Assembly: GCF_003269035.1 (NCBI RefSeq)
Contig: NZ_QLTK01000023.1
Location: 1 to 64,000 of the forward strand
Direction of reading: 5' to 3'
DNA: 64,000 nt
DNA from: Paraburkholderia bryophila
GTDB taxonomy: Bacteria > Pseudomonadota > Gammaproteobacteria > Burkholderiales > Burkholderiaceae
In this document: positions 26,027-35,087 of the stretch, one piece after another
Numbering within the stretch: position 1 is the first letter of the stretch
Layout of the letters: every line of letters starts with the position of its first letter
Notes under the pieces: model-generated
The model's input: the letters and a program-made list of their open reading frames with translations, nothing else
Told to the model about the DNA's origin: nothing
Databases searched by the model: none
Made by a program: the position numbers and the translations under genes

Positions 26027-26068
26027 CGCCTGCTTTCGCTCGGCTACCTTGCCGCGCAAGCGTTGGAA

Positions 26069-27229
26069 CTAGCGCTTGCGAAACGCGTCCAGCGAACTCA
26101 GCGCGTTGCCGTGGAAATCGAACAACGTGTTGTTGTCCCACTGATCGCCCGCGCCGACTTTCCATCCGACATTCGGCGTCGGGATCCACTCCGGCTCCCA
26201 CCAGAAGACGCCCTTGCCGCGACCACCCGGTATCGCCTTGACGATATCCGTCACCGCTTCGAGAAACTGCGCCTGGCCTGCGGGCGTCTGCGGAAACGTC
26301 GTGGACCCGGTGCTGGTCATGGAGTTGGGTTCGGAATCGCCGTCGCTCGTGGTCCACGGGTATGCGGTCTCGACCACCATCACATCCTTGTCGTAGCGTG
26401 CCGCCAGATCGTTCGCGTTGTTCTGCAGATCGCCGAGCGAGCCTTGCCATTGCGGGTAGTAGGACAGGCCGATCACGTCGAACGTGACGCCGCGCTGCGT
26501 CGCACTGTCGAACCACCAGCGGCTGGTCGCGTTGTTGCCGCCGCTGTCGAGATGCAACATGACCTTGATCCGGTCGTCGACGGATTTGACCGCATCGTGC
26601 CCCGCCTTCAGCAATTGCGCGAGATTGTCCCACTGGTCGTACTTGCCGAGCGGCCAGAGCATGCCGCCGGTGATCTCATTGCCCACTTGCACCCACTCGG
26701 GCCGCACACCGTCGCGTTTGAGCAGATTCAAAACGTGCGACGTGTAGCCGGATAACAGCGCGCAGGTCTGCGCGAGATCCTTGCCGGCCCACGCATGCGG
26801 CGGATACTGTTTGCCGGGATCGGCCCACCAGTCGCTGTAGTGGAAGTCGATCAACACCCGCATGCCCAATGCGGCGGCCCGGCGCGCCAGGATACGCACA
26901 TGCCCGGCATTGTTATAGCCCGTCGCGGGGCTTTGATCGGACGGGAAAAAGTTCGGATTGCCGGGGTCGTTCCAGACCTTGATTCGAATCGAATCGACGC
27001 CGTGGCTGCGCAAAATGAACAGGCAATCGAGCGGCTTGCCATGCTCATAAAACGTCGCGCCGTTGGCTTCAAGTTCGAGCAACGTGGATACGTCCGCGCC
27101 TTTCGCAAAACGGCTGCCAGGTACGCTCAGACCAGTTTCAGCTGCGAAAGCCGGCAGGCCGGCCGTTGCGCCCACACCGGTCGCCGCCGCAGCCGACGCT
27201 AGCCAGCCGAGCATTTCTCTTCGGTTCAT
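26069..27229 (-). CDS. ganB: Endo-beta-1,4-galactanase, GH53
   Basis: 386 residues. The N-terminus NRREMLGWLASAAAATG is a twin-arginine-like signal peptide ending near AFA-AE, so the enzyme is exported. GH53 features are FAKGADVSTLLELE, GVDSIRIKVWNDPG, the acid/base glutamate in WVQVGNEITGG (about E185) and the nucleophile in VMVVETAYPW (about E287). It cleaves beta-1,4-galactan (arabinogalactan type I) into galacto-oligosaccharides, which the operon's ABC importer and GH42 enzyme can take up and hydrolyse. It is the last gene of the minus-strand operon, 69 bases after the GH42 gene. Confidence 0.92.
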   Translation of the reverse strand: MNRREMLGWLASAAAATGVGATAGLPAFAAETGLSVPGSRFAKGADVSTLLELEANGATFYEHGKPLDCLFILRSHGVDSIRIKVWNDPGNPNFFPSDQSPATGYNNAGHVRILARRAAALGMRVLIDFHYSDWWADPGKQYPPHAWAGKDLAQTCALLSGYTSHVLNLLKRDGVRPEWVQVGNEITGGMLWPLGKYDQWDNLAQLLKAGHDAVKSVDDRIKVMLHLDSGGNNATSRWWFDSATQRGVTFDVIGLSYYPQWQGSLGDLQNNANDLAARYDKDVMVVETAYPWTTSDGDSEPNSMTSTGSTTFPQTPAGQAQFLEAVTDIVKAIPGGRGKGVFWWEPEWIPTPNVGWKVGAGDQWDNNTLFDFHGNALSSLDAFRKR

Positions 27230-27298
27230 CGGTCACCCTCCATTGATTGAACGGCGGTTCTTATGAGGCCGCCTGCTCCAGGTTGAAGCGCTTGAATC

Positions 27299-29269
27299 TC
27301 AATCGGCGACGGTTCGCCATGCACAGACGTCGCCGGCTTTTATCCGGGCGTGGCCGAGTACGAAATCAGCGTTGGCGGGTGCGGGCGCTTGGGCGGGTTC
27401 GGGGCCGAAGTTGAACGCGAAGGTCAACTCGCCACGGCGACGAATCCGCACGCCGTCGGGCAACTGTTGTGTTGCGATACCGGCTTGGCGCGCCGCATTG
27501 GCCAAAACCTGACGATGCAAGGCGTGCGACAACCAGCCCGCGATGTAGCGCACGTTGCCGTGCGAGAGAATCGCCGGCCATGCGTCGTCGAATCGGGCTT
27601 CGACGCGAGTCTCGCCGTTGGCGCGAACGTGCTCGCGCCAATGCAGCGCCACGCCATCCGTCGCGCCGATCGACAGCGCCGGCGTGAGCGTGGGACGCAG
27701 CGTCTCGACTTCGAGCACCTGGATCGGCAGCACGCGTTGCAGCGCACCGGGCGGCAGGGTCGACGGAATCGCGAACAGGTCGGTTTTCGAGCCGCTACGC
27801 GGCCCGAAAACCCATTGCGCCGTGCTGCGTTCGATCTGTCGGACCAGCACGTCGTCGATCACCGCAAGGCTCGGCACGACCACGAGGCGATAGGCAGAAA
27901 GGCCCGCGTTGCGCGGCACGATATCGACGTCGAGTCCCAACTCGCGCAACGACTCGTAGTAGTCGAACGCCAGCGTCTGGTAATCGAAGCCTTTGCCATG
28001 ACGCTGAATCTCGAACATCCATTGCGTCTCGTAGTCGAATACCACGGCAACGGCGGCGCGCGCAGCCGCACCGGGAGCCGACAACACCGGGCTCGCCGCA
28101 ATCTCGCGCGCCGCCTGCTGCACTTCCAGGCCGCCCGGCGACAATTCGTCATTGGGCAGATTGAGGCCCGAATGCATCTGCTCCTGCGCATACGGACACT
28201 GACGCCAGCGGAAATACGACACCAGTTCGGCGCCGTGCGCGAACGCCTCATACGCCCAGAGCCGGACCATGCCCTTCGCCGGCACGGGATTCCACGACGC
28301 CCAGTTGACCGGCCCCGCCTGCTGCTCCATCACCCAGAAACGCCCCCGGCCGATGGCCCGATAGCGGTCGTGATCGAATGCCGACACATCGGGATGCGCC
28401 GTGCGCGCGTAGCGTGCCTTCTGCTCGTCGGGCAGGGCGATCGACTCGGTACGGGCAATCGGATAGCTGTCCCACGCGGCCACGTCGAGCGCATCGCCTT
28501 CGGCAAAACGGTAGTGATCGAAAGTCGTAAAAAAACCCATGAAGTTGTGCAGCACGTCCGCTTCGGGCGCATGCCGCCGCAACACGTCGACCTGCTCGCA
28601 ATGGAAGCTCGCCACTTCGTCGGACATGAAGCGGCGGTACTCGAGCAGATGAATCGGATTGGCGTCGGTGGGCGTGAGGGTCGGCAATTCGATCGCTTCG
28701 AACGACGGATACTCCATGCTCCAGAACACATTGCCCCAGGCGTCGTTCAATGCGCCGACGGTGCCATAACGCAGATGCAGCCAGCGATGAAAACGCGCCA
28801 GCGCGGCGGCGGAATAACTCGGCACGGTGTCGTGACAGCCGAGTTCGTTATCGGTCTGCCACGCCACGATAGAAGCATGACGCCCATAGCGCGCCGCCAT
28901 CGCGCTGACGATCCGCACGCATTCGCGCCGGTACGTGTCGCTTGAAAGGTCGTAATGACGGCGCGAGCCGAAGTTCCAGCGCGTGCCGTCGGCCCGCACC
29001 GGCAGCACATCCGGATGCGCGTCGATCAGCCACTTCGGCGGCGAGGCGGTCGGCGTACCGAGCACCAGTTTCAGTCCCGCGGCGGCCAGCACGGCGACCG
29101 CTTCGTCGAGCCACTCCCACTCGAATTCGCCGGCGCGCGGCTCCATCCGGCTCCACGCGAATTCGGCGATCCGCACGTGCGTGATGCCGAGTTCGACCAT
29201 CCGCTTTGCGTCGTCGGCCCACATCGAGCGGGGCCATTGTTCCGGGTAATAGCAGACACCAAGTTGCAT
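27299..29269 (-). CDS. ganA: Beta-galactosidase, GH42
   Basis: 656 residues without a signal peptide, so cytoplasmic. It begins MQLGVCYYPEQWP, the usual GH42 N-terminus. The acid/base glutamate is in WQTDNELGCHD (about E142) and the nucleophile in FWVMEQQAGPVNW (about E315). The trimerisation and C-terminal beta domains follow. It probably releases galactose from imported galacto-oligosaccharides. The longer frame from 29323 adds unlike residues; 29269 is chosen. It lies between permease and galactanase genes, as in the ganSPQAB order of Bacillus. Confidence 0.92.
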   Translation of the reverse strand: MQLGVCYYPEQWPRSMWADDAKRMVELGITHVRIAEFAWSRMEPRAGEFEWEWLDEAVAVLAAAGLKLVLGTPTASPPKWLIDAHPDVLPVRADGTRWNFGSRRHYDLSSDTYRRECVRIVSAMAARYGRHASIVAWQTDNELGCHDTVPSYSAAALARFHRWLHLRYGTVGALNDAWGNVFWSMEYPSFEAIELPTLTPTDANPIHLLEYRRFMSDEVASFHCEQVDVLRRHAPEADVLHNFMGFFTTFDHYRFAEGDALDVAAWDSYPIARTESIALPDEQKARYARTAHPDVSAFDHDRYRAIGRGRFWVMEQQAGPVNWASWNPVPAKGMVRLWAYEAFAHGAELVSYFRWRQCPYAQEQMHSGLNLPNDELSPGGLEVQQAAREIAASPVLSAPGAAARAAVAVVFDYETQWMFEIQRHGKGFDYQTLAFDYYESLRELGLDVDIVPRNAGLSAYRLVVVPSLAVIDDVLVRQIERSTAQWVFGPRSGSKTDLFAIPSTLPPGALQRVLPIQVLEVETLRPTLTPALSIGATDGVALHWREHVRANGETRVEARFDDAWPAILSHGNVRYIAGWLSHALHRQVLANAARQAGIATQQLPDGVRIRRRGELTFAFNFGPEPAQAPAPANADFVLGHARIKAGDVCAWRTVAD

Positions 29270-29306
29270 GAACGTATCTCTTGAGTAGTTGAAGACGGAT
29301 CGGCGT

Positions 29307-30158
29307 TCAGCCTTTGCTCGCACCGAACGTCAAGCCGGCGACGAAGTGCCTCTGCATCAGGAAGAACATCAGCACGGAAGGCAGCGCGGCCAGTACCGAA
29401 CCGGCGGCGACCAGATTCCATGCTGTCGTCCATTGCCCCTTGAGCGCGGCGACGCCGACGGTGATCGGCGCGGCGTCGTCACCTTGCGTCAGGCACAACG
29501 CCCAGAAGTAGTCGTTCCAGACAAACGTGAAGACGAGAATGCCGAGCGCGGCGAGCGCCGGCCGGATCAGCGGCAGCACGATGCGCCAGTAGATGGTCCA
29601 TTCGCTCGCGCCCTCCACGCGCGCGGCCTCGATCATTTCGAACGGCAACTGCTTGATGAAATTGCGGAGAAACAGCGTGCAGAAGCCGGTTTGAAAGGAC
29701 ACGTGAAAAATCACCAGCGCCCAGACGCTATTGAACAGGCCTACTTTCAACGCCATATCGCGCACCGGAATCATCAGGATCTGGATCGGCACGAAATTGC
29801 CCGCGACGAACGCGAACAGCACCGCCGTATTGCCGGGAAAGCGATAGGTCGCGAGAGCGAAACCCGCCATGGAGGCCAGCACGATTGCGCCGAGCACCGA
29901 AGGCACGGTAATCAGCACGCTATTGGCGAAGTAATGCAGCATCGGCGTCTGCGTGAGCGCCGTGCCGTAGTTTTCGATCAACGCAAAATGTTTCGGCCAG
30001 CCCCAGTAATCGCCTTGCGACAATTCATCGGACGAGCGGATCGACGTGACGAGTACGGCCAGCATGGGCAGCAGCCAGATCAGCAACGCGATCGGCAACG
30101 ACACCTTATAGAGCGTGCGATTGAACGGTTTCCAGCGTTCGACGGGAAGCGGATACAT
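29307..30158 (-). CDS. Galacto-oligosaccharide ABC importer permease (MalG/GanQ type)
   Basis: 283 residues with about six membrane helices; the first is KVSLPIALLIWLLPMLAVLV. The conserved coupling loop is MIEAARVEGASEWTIYWRIV followed by LPLIRPA, and the C-terminus has FVAGLTFGASKG, typical of CUT1 sugar permeases. ATG 30158 is preferred because the extra upstream frame overlaps the preceding permease gene and has no helix. Confidence 0.9.
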   Translation of the reverse strand: MYPLPVERWKPFNRTLYKVSLPIALLIWLLPMLAVLVTSIRSSDELSQGDYWGWPKHFALIENYGTALTQTPMLHYFANSVLITVPSVLGAIVLASMAGFALATYRFPGNTAVLFAFVAGNFVPIQILMIPVRDMALKVGLFNSVWALVIFHVSFQTGFCTLFLRNFIKQLPFEMIEAARVEGASEWTIYWRIVLPLIRPALAALGILVFTFVWNDYFWALCLTQGDDAAPITVGVAALKGQWTTAWNLVAAGSVLAALPSVLMFFLMQRHFVAGLTFGASKG

Positions 30159-30177
30159 GACACGAACCTCCTGAATA

Positions 30178-31083
30178 TCAGCGTTCCTCGCGCAGCATGC
30201 GGCGCAGATGGAACACGATGTAGACGAGCATGATGGCGAACAGCACGACGGCAATCGCCGCGGAGTAGCCTTCGCGGTAGTACTTGATGGCCTGGTCGTA
30301 CATGTAATAGGCGAGCACCGTGGAGCTGTCGAACGGGCCGCCGCCGCTCATCACCGCGATCAGGTCGAAACTGCGCAGCGCGCCGATCACGGTCAGCACG
30401 ACGGCCATGAACGTGGCGGGCCGCAATTGCGGCAGGATCACGTGCCAGAGCAGCCGCACGCCCTTCGCCCCTTCCATGCGCGCCGCCTCGACCACTTCCG
30501 GATTGATGCCGGTGAGACCAGTGAGATACAGCACCATGCAGAACGGCGTTTGCGGCCATAGCGCGGCGAAGATAATGCCGAAGGTCACCGTATGCGGATC
30601 GCCGAGCACCGGAATGCCGTGGCCGACAATCAGGCGCAGCAGGCCGAACCCCGGGTCGTAGAACCAGCTGAATACGAGCCCCACAACCACACCCGAAAGC
30701 ACGAACGGCGCGAAAAACAGCGACTTCACGACCCGCATGCCGCGCAGGTGCTGGTTCAGATACAACGCGAAAAGCAGGCCGAGCGGCGGCGCGAGCAGGA
30801 ACAGCCCGAGCCAGGTCAGATTGTTTTTCAGCGCCGTGTAGAACGTGTCGGCCTGGAACAGTTCGATGTAGTTGTCCAGCCCCGCGAAGGTCTTCGGCGT
30901 CATGCCGTCCCAGTGATAAAAGCTGAGCGAGATGCTGCTGAAGATCGGATAAACCACGCATAGGCAAAACAACGCGCAACCCGGCAACAGGAAGAAAAAC
31001 GCGGCCCGATGCTGGTGACGGCGCGTGGTCGAGACGTGACGGTGCTGCGCCGCGGGTAAGCGGCGCGCTGCGGATTGAGACAT
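30178..31083 (-). CDS. Galacto-oligosaccharide ABC importer permease (MalF/GanP type)
   Basis: 301 residues. After a basic N-terminal tail, helix 1 is FFFLLPGCALFCLCVVYPIF. The EAA loop is VVEAARMEGAKGVRLLWHVI followed by LPQLRPA, and YMYDQAIKYYREGYSAA is a typical CUT1 C-terminal segment. It partners the permease encoded 19 bases downstream. ATG 31083 gives the normal N-terminus. Confidence 0.9.
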   Translation of the reverse strand: MSQSAARRLPAAQHRHVSTTRRHQHRAAFFFLLPGCALFCLCVVYPIFSSISLSFYHWDGMTPKTFAGLDNYIELFQADTFYTALKNNLTWLGLFLLAPPLGLLFALYLNQHLRGMRVVKSLFFAPFVLSGVVVGLVFSWFYDPGFGLLRLIVGHGIPVLGDPHTVTFGIIFAALWPQTPFCMVLYLTGLTGINPEVVEAARMEGAKGVRLLWHVILPQLRPATFMAVVLTVIGALRSFDLIAVMSGGGPFDSSTVLAYYMYDQAIKYYREGYSAAIAVVLFAIMLVYIVFHLRRMLREER

Positions 31084-31111
31084 GGGTCGGGCCTCGTCGA
31101 AGATCGAAGGC

Positions 31112-31143
31112 AAGCGCCGGCTGTTGCTGCGCCGCCGGCGCTT
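31112..31143 (-). other. Intercistronic stem-loop after the sugar-binding protein gene
   Basis: A perfect 10-base inverted repeat, AAGCGCCGGC with GCCGGCGCTT, around 12 bases, directly after the binding-protein stop and before the first permease. There is no T-tract on the minus strand, so it is more likely an mRNA-stabilising or partial-termination element of the malE-malF kind than a full terminator. Confidence 0.6.
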
Positions 31144-31150
31144 TAGGAAC

Positions 31151-32404
31151 TTACTTCTGATAGATGCGTTTGCGGGTCGCTTCGAGGCGCGCCAGTACGG
31201 CGTCGAGTTGCGACGGATCGCTGTAGAACTGCTGCATCGCTTTCATGCCTTCGTCGGCCATTTCCTTCTGCATGTCGCGATCGTAGAACTGCGCGATGCC
31301 GCCCTTCGTGTTGGCCAACGTCTGGAAGCCGACCCTGGAGATCGCGTCTTCCGGTTCAGCCGACTGACTGTTCGACGGCAGTTGACCCCAGCCCTTCGCG
31401 AGATCCGCGTTGATCTGCGGCTGTTCCATGAAGGCCAGCAGCTTGCGGGCATCGGCCTTGTTCCTGGCTTTGGCAGGGATCAGCAGCACGTTGACCGGAC
31501 CGTCTTCGGCCATCGGCACATTGGCGTCGATCACCGGGAAACGGAAGAAACCGGTTTGCGGTTTGATCGACGGTGGAATGCTCGCCGAGAAGAACGTGCC
31601 CATCAGCATCATCGACGCCTTGCCGTTCACGAGAAACGGCGCGATTGAATCGAGGTCGTACGAGAGCGCGTTATCGATGAAATAGTGGTCGTCGATCAGC
31701 GTTTTCCACGCGGCGTAGACCTTCTTCACGCGCGCGTCGGTGTACGGAATTTCACCCGCCATCAATTGCTGATGGAACGCATTGCCGTTGATCCGCAGAT
31801 CGAGGTAATCGAACCAGGCGGCGAGTGTCCAGCTGTCGCGCGCGGCCACGGCAATCGGGGCCACGCCGCTCGCTTTCAACTTCTTGCAGGCGTCGAGAAA
31901 CTCGTCCCAGGTTTTTGGCTCGCCTTTAATACCCGCTTTGTCGAACAGGTCCTTGCGATAGAAGAACCCATACGCGTCGTAGCCGAGCGGCGCCGCGTAC
32001 TGTTTGCCCTTGAAGGTGGACGCTTCCTTGACCGACGCGTATTGCTGCGACCAGCCGTTCTTCGTCCAGTCCGGCGACAGGTCTTCGAGCAGGCCACGTT
32101 GCGCGTAATAGGCCATCCGTTCACCGTCGTGCCATGACACGACGTCGGGCGGATCGGTGGCGAGCCAGCCGCCCATCTGTACCTTGTACGCTTCCTCGGT
32201 GATGTAGGTGACCTTGAGATCGACGTCGGGATTGGCTTTCTTGAACTTGTCGAACGCGTCTTGCCAGGTCGAACGCTGGTTGCCGCGCGCCGAGACGTTG
32301 ACGTTGAGCGTGGCGGCGCCGGCTGTGGCGCAACCGAGTGCGCCGACAACCAGGGCGGCTGCGATCGACAGTTGCGCAAGACGGCGAAGGCGTAGAGCAA
32401 TCAT
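31151..32404 (-). CDS. Galacto-oligosaccharide ABC importer binding protein (SBP family 1)
   Basis: 417 residues. The signal peptide LAQLSIAAALVVGALGCATA ends near AGA-ATL. A lipoprotein-like LGC is present, but the following residues fit ordinary cleavage at least as well. The mature protein has DAFDKFKKANPDVDLKVTYI and WHDGERMAYYAQRGLLEDLS, typical of CUT1 maltose/galactan-type binding proteins. It captures oligosaccharide in the periplasm. A stem-loop after the stop may raise its expression over the permeases. Confidence 0.9.
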   Translation of the reverse strand: MIALRLRRLAQLSIAAALVVGALGCATAGAATLNVNVSARGNQRSTWQDAFDKFKKANPDVDLKVTYITEEAYKVQMGGWLATDPPDVVSWHDGERMAYYAQRGLLEDLSPDWTKNGWSQQYASVKEASTFKGKQYAAPLGYDAYGFFYRKDLFDKAGIKGEPKTWDEFLDACKKLKASGVAPIAVAARDSWTLAAWFDYLDLRINGNAFHQQLMAGEIPYTDARVKKVYAAWKTLIDDHYFIDNALSYDLDSIAPFLVNGKASMMLMGTFFSASIPPSIKPQTGFFRFPVIDANVPMAEDGPVNVLLIPAKARNKADARKLLAFMEQPQINADLAKGWGQLPSNSQSAEPEDAISRVGFQTLANTKGGIAQFYDRDMQKEMADEGMKAMQQFYSDPSQLDAVLARLEATRKRIYQK

Positions 32405-32514
32405 CTTGTGTCTCCTTGACTACCTTGTTGGCTGACAGCAAGCGGCTGACAGCGATGTAACCCGCTCTGTGGCGGAATCCGGTTCGGCAAACGTCGCGCT
32501 TCGCTAGCGCGGCC

Positions 32515-33654
32515 TCAGGCGGCGACCCGTTCGGGTTCGAAGCTACTGCGCCGCAAGGCGACGCCGTCCGCATCGAACAGATGACACGCGGCGGACGGAA
32601 TGTGAATGCAAATACGCTCGCCGGAGCCGATCGGCGTATCGCCCGGCGCCTTCGCGACCAGCGCGCCGCCCGCGTGATCCGCGTGAATATAGCTGTGCTC
32701 GCCGAGACGCTCGGACAGGACGGTCGTGCATTGAATCGATTGCTCGTCGCCGTCGAGGCCCACATGCTCGGGTCGCACGCCGAGCGTGACCGGCTGCCCG
32801 CGCTGCAAACGCCGGCCGTCTACCTGCGCGATCAACTGCTCGCCGCTTTGCGCGAGCGTGACGCTCACACGGCCCGGCCCGATCGACTCGACCACCGCGT
32901 CGATGAAATTCATTCGCGGCGAGCCGATGAAGCCCGCCACGAAGCGCGACCTGGGATGGTGATACAACTCGAGCGGTGCGCCGCTTTGCGCGACGCTGCC
33001 CAAACGCTCCGCGTCCGCCCCAGCGTGCAACAACACGATGCGGTCGGCGAGCGTCATCGCCTCGACCTGATCGTGCGTCACGTACACCACGCTCGCGTTG
33101 GCAAAGCGCTGATGCAAACGGGCGATCTCGATCCGTGTCTGGCCTCGCAACGCGGCGTCGAGATTCGACAGCGGTTCGTCGAACAGAAACACGCCGGGCT
33201 CGCGCACAATCGCGCGGCCGATCGCCACGCGCTGACGCTGGCCGCCCGACAACGCTTTCGGATAACGCTCCAGAAAAGCGTCGAGTTGCAGAATGCGCGC
33301 GGCCTCCCGCACCTTGCTGTCGATCACGTCCTTCGGTTGCTTCGCGAGCTTCAGGCCGAACGCCATGTTGTCGAACACGGTCATGTGCGGGAATAGCGCG
33401 TAGCTCTGAAATACCATCGCCACGCCGCGCGCCGCGGAAGGCACGTCGTTCATCAGACGGCCGCCGATATGCAACTCGCCTTCGCTCAAATCTTCGAGAC
33501 CGGCGATCATTCTCAGCAAGGTCGACTTGCCGCAACCCGAAGGTCCGAGAAACACACAAAACTCGTGCTGCGCGATCTCCAGATTCACGCGCCGGATCAC
33601 CGGCGCATGCTCACCGTACGACTTCTGCACGTCCGTCAAACGAATTGCCGCCAT
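32515..33654 (-). CDS. Sugar ABC importer ATP-binding protein (UgpC/MsmX type)
   Basis: 379 residues. Walker A is GPSGCGKST, the signature is LSGGQRQRVAIGRAIV, Walker B is VFLFDEPLSNLD and the switch histidine is in YVTHDQVEAM. The C-terminal TOBE domain (from about 240) is usual for CUT1 ATPases. It is the first gene of the operon; one LacI-type operator lies only 14 bases upstream of its ATG and a second 55 bases further. An AAGGGGG ribosome binding site precedes the start. Confidence 0.92.
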   Translation of the reverse strand: MAAIRLTDVQKSYGEHAPVIRRVNLEIAQHEFCVFLGPSGCGKSTLLRMIAGLEDLSEGELHIGGRLMNDVPSAARGVAMVFQSYALFPHMTVFDNMAFGLKLAKQPKDVIDSKVREAARILQLDAFLERYPKALSGGQRQRVAIGRAIVREPGVFLFDEPLSNLDAALRGQTRIEIARLHQRFANASVVYVTHDQVEAMTLADRIVLLHAGADAERLGSVAQSGAPLELYHHPRSRFVAGFIGSPRMNFIDAVVESIGPGRVSVTLAQSGEQLIAQVDGRRLQRGQPVTLGVRPEHVGLDGDEQSIQCTTVLSERLGEHSYIHADHAGGALVAKAPGDTPIGSGERICIHIPSAACHLFDADGVALRRSSFEPERVAA

Positions 33655-33668
33655 GCTGGCCCCCTTGG

Positions 33669-33684
33669 ATTTAACCGCTTAAAT
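33669..33684. promoter_or_regulatory. LacI-type operator 1 of the galactan operon
   Basis: ATTTAACCGCTTAAAT, a 16-base palindrome with half ATTTAA and a central CG, the usual form of LacI/GalR-family sites. It lies 14 bases upstream of the ATPase gene start, where a repressor would block transcription. It is almost identical to the site at 33724-33739. Confidence 0.8.
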
Positions 33685-33723
33685 TTTTGCAAAAAATAAA
33701 CGGCCAGACCTTGTGCGGCAGGC

Positions 33724-33739
33724 ATTTAATCGCTTAAAT
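33724..33739. promoter_or_regulatory. LacI-type operator 2 of the galactan operon
   Basis: ATTTAATCGCTTAAAT, differing from operator 1 at one position. Centre-to-centre distance is 55 bases, about five helical turns, suitable for looping by a tetramer or for covering both divergent promoters. It lies about 117 bases upstream of the LacI-family gene. Confidence 0.8.
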
Positions 33740-33856
33740 TCGGATTCGAGGGAAAAAGTCATGATGAGTGTCTCCGCTGGGTTTTTTGCAAAGTTATCAA
33801 CGTCGCCCTCGGCCCGCAACATTTGAATCGCATTCCCTGAATTTGGGATAACAACC

Positions 33857-34873
33857 ATGGTCACCCTGTCCGAAGTGGCGAAGCGCGCGCACGTTACCGC
33901 CGCCACCGTTTCCAATGTGCTGCGCAATCGCGACAAAGTCCGCCCGGAAACCGCCGAGCGCGTGCTGAAGGCGATCGCCGATCTCGGCTACCGGCCGAAT
34001 CTGAATGCACGCGCGCTGGCCGAGGGCCGCTCGTCCACGTTGGCGTTGATGCTGTCGAACATCTCGAACCCGTTCTACCCCGAGTTCGTGCTGGCCGCCG
34101 AACGCGCGGCGCGCAAAGCCGGCCACTTCCTGATGGTCTGCAATACCGACGACGACGCCGAAATCGGCCGCGCGTATCTGAACCAGATCGCGGGCACGCT
34201 CGCGGACGGCGTGCTCGTCATGAACACGGACATCACGATCAACGACCTCTGCGCGTCCGCCACGCACAGCGCACCGATTCTGCTCGCCATGTGGGAACAC
34301 CCCGAGGCGCCGCCCGCGCTGCCGTGCGTCGCGGTGGATTTCGCCCGCGCGGGCGAGCTGGCCGCGCGGCATCTGCTCGAACTGGGGCACCGCGATATCG
34401 GCCTGTTGATCGGCGACGGTTGCGGCGGTTTGCAGGACGCGCGATCGAACGGCTTTCGCGCGGCGATGCGGGCATCCGGCATCGAGGCCGATGCCGCCGC
34501 GGTGCTGCAGATTCGCGATTCGATCGACGCCGGTTACGCGGCCTGTATGCAGTTGATGTCGAACCGGCCGCAGCTCACCGCGATTTTCGCCACCAACGAC
34601 CTGCTCGCGATCGGTGCGGCGCAGGCGTTGATCACGCTGGGCCGCGCGGTGCCGGCGGATGTGTCGGTGATCGGTATCACCGACATTCAGCTCGCGCATC
34701 AGGTGCATCCCGCGTTGACCACGGTCGCGATCCAGACCGCGGCCATTGCGGAGTTGTCGATTGCGAGTTTGATCCGGCTGATCCAGACGCCCCATCAGCA
34801 ACCGTCGATGGTGCTCGCGCCGCCGCCCGAACTGGTGGTGCGCGCATCGACCGGACCCCGGCGAACGCGCTGA
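33857..34873 (+). CDS. LacI-family repressor of the galactan operon
   Basis: 338 residues. The N-terminus is a classic LacI helix-turn-helix, VTLSEVAKRAHVTAATVSNV, followed by the hinge helix region GYRPNLNARALAEGR. The rest is a periplasmic-binding-protein-like effector domain. It is divergent from the galactan operon, and two palindromes with the LacI central CG lie between them. It probably represses in the absence of galactobiose or a related inducer, by analogy to GanR; the effector is inferred. Confidence 0.9.
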   Translation: MVTLSEVAKRAHVTAATVSNVLRNRDKVRPETAERVLKAIADLGYRPNLNARALAEGRSSTLALMLSNISNPFYPEFVLAAERAARKAGHFLMVCNTDDDAEIGRAYLNQIAGTLADGVLVMNTDITINDLCASATHSAPILLAMWEHPEAPPALPCVAVDFARAGELAARHLLELGHRDIGLLIGDGCGGLQDARSNGFRAAMRASGIEADAAAVLQIRDSIDAGYAACMQLMSNRPQLTAIFATNDLLAIGAAQALITLGRAVPADVSVIGITDIQLAHQVHPALTTVAIQTAAIAELSIASLIRLIQTPHQQPSMVLAPPPELVVRASTGPRRTR

Positions 34874-35087
34874 ACGCGCGGCCCCGTTGCCTTCGGCGTG
34901 CCATGTCAAACCGATTCAGCAGAAAATGCCGTCACGCTAAGAAAAAAACGCGCGCTACGCCGTCAGCGCCGTTTTTGGCAACGTCATCCACGGCCGCGCG
35001 GGCGTAGCATCGAGGCATCGATCGAAGGTACGCGAGCGCTGCCGCATGCCTTGATCTCATCCAGGGCAACCCTCAAGGAGTCACCTC

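Noticed and set aside
26055..26080. CGCAAGCG/CGCTTGCG inverted repeat at the end of the galactanase gene as a terminator
   Set aside because: It overlaps the last codons of the coding sequence and has no T-tract on either strand, so I could not support it.
27230..27298. TTGAAGCGCTTGAA between the GH42 and GH53 genes as a third LacI operator
   Set aside because: It does not match the ATTTAA half-site and its flanks are not symmetric.
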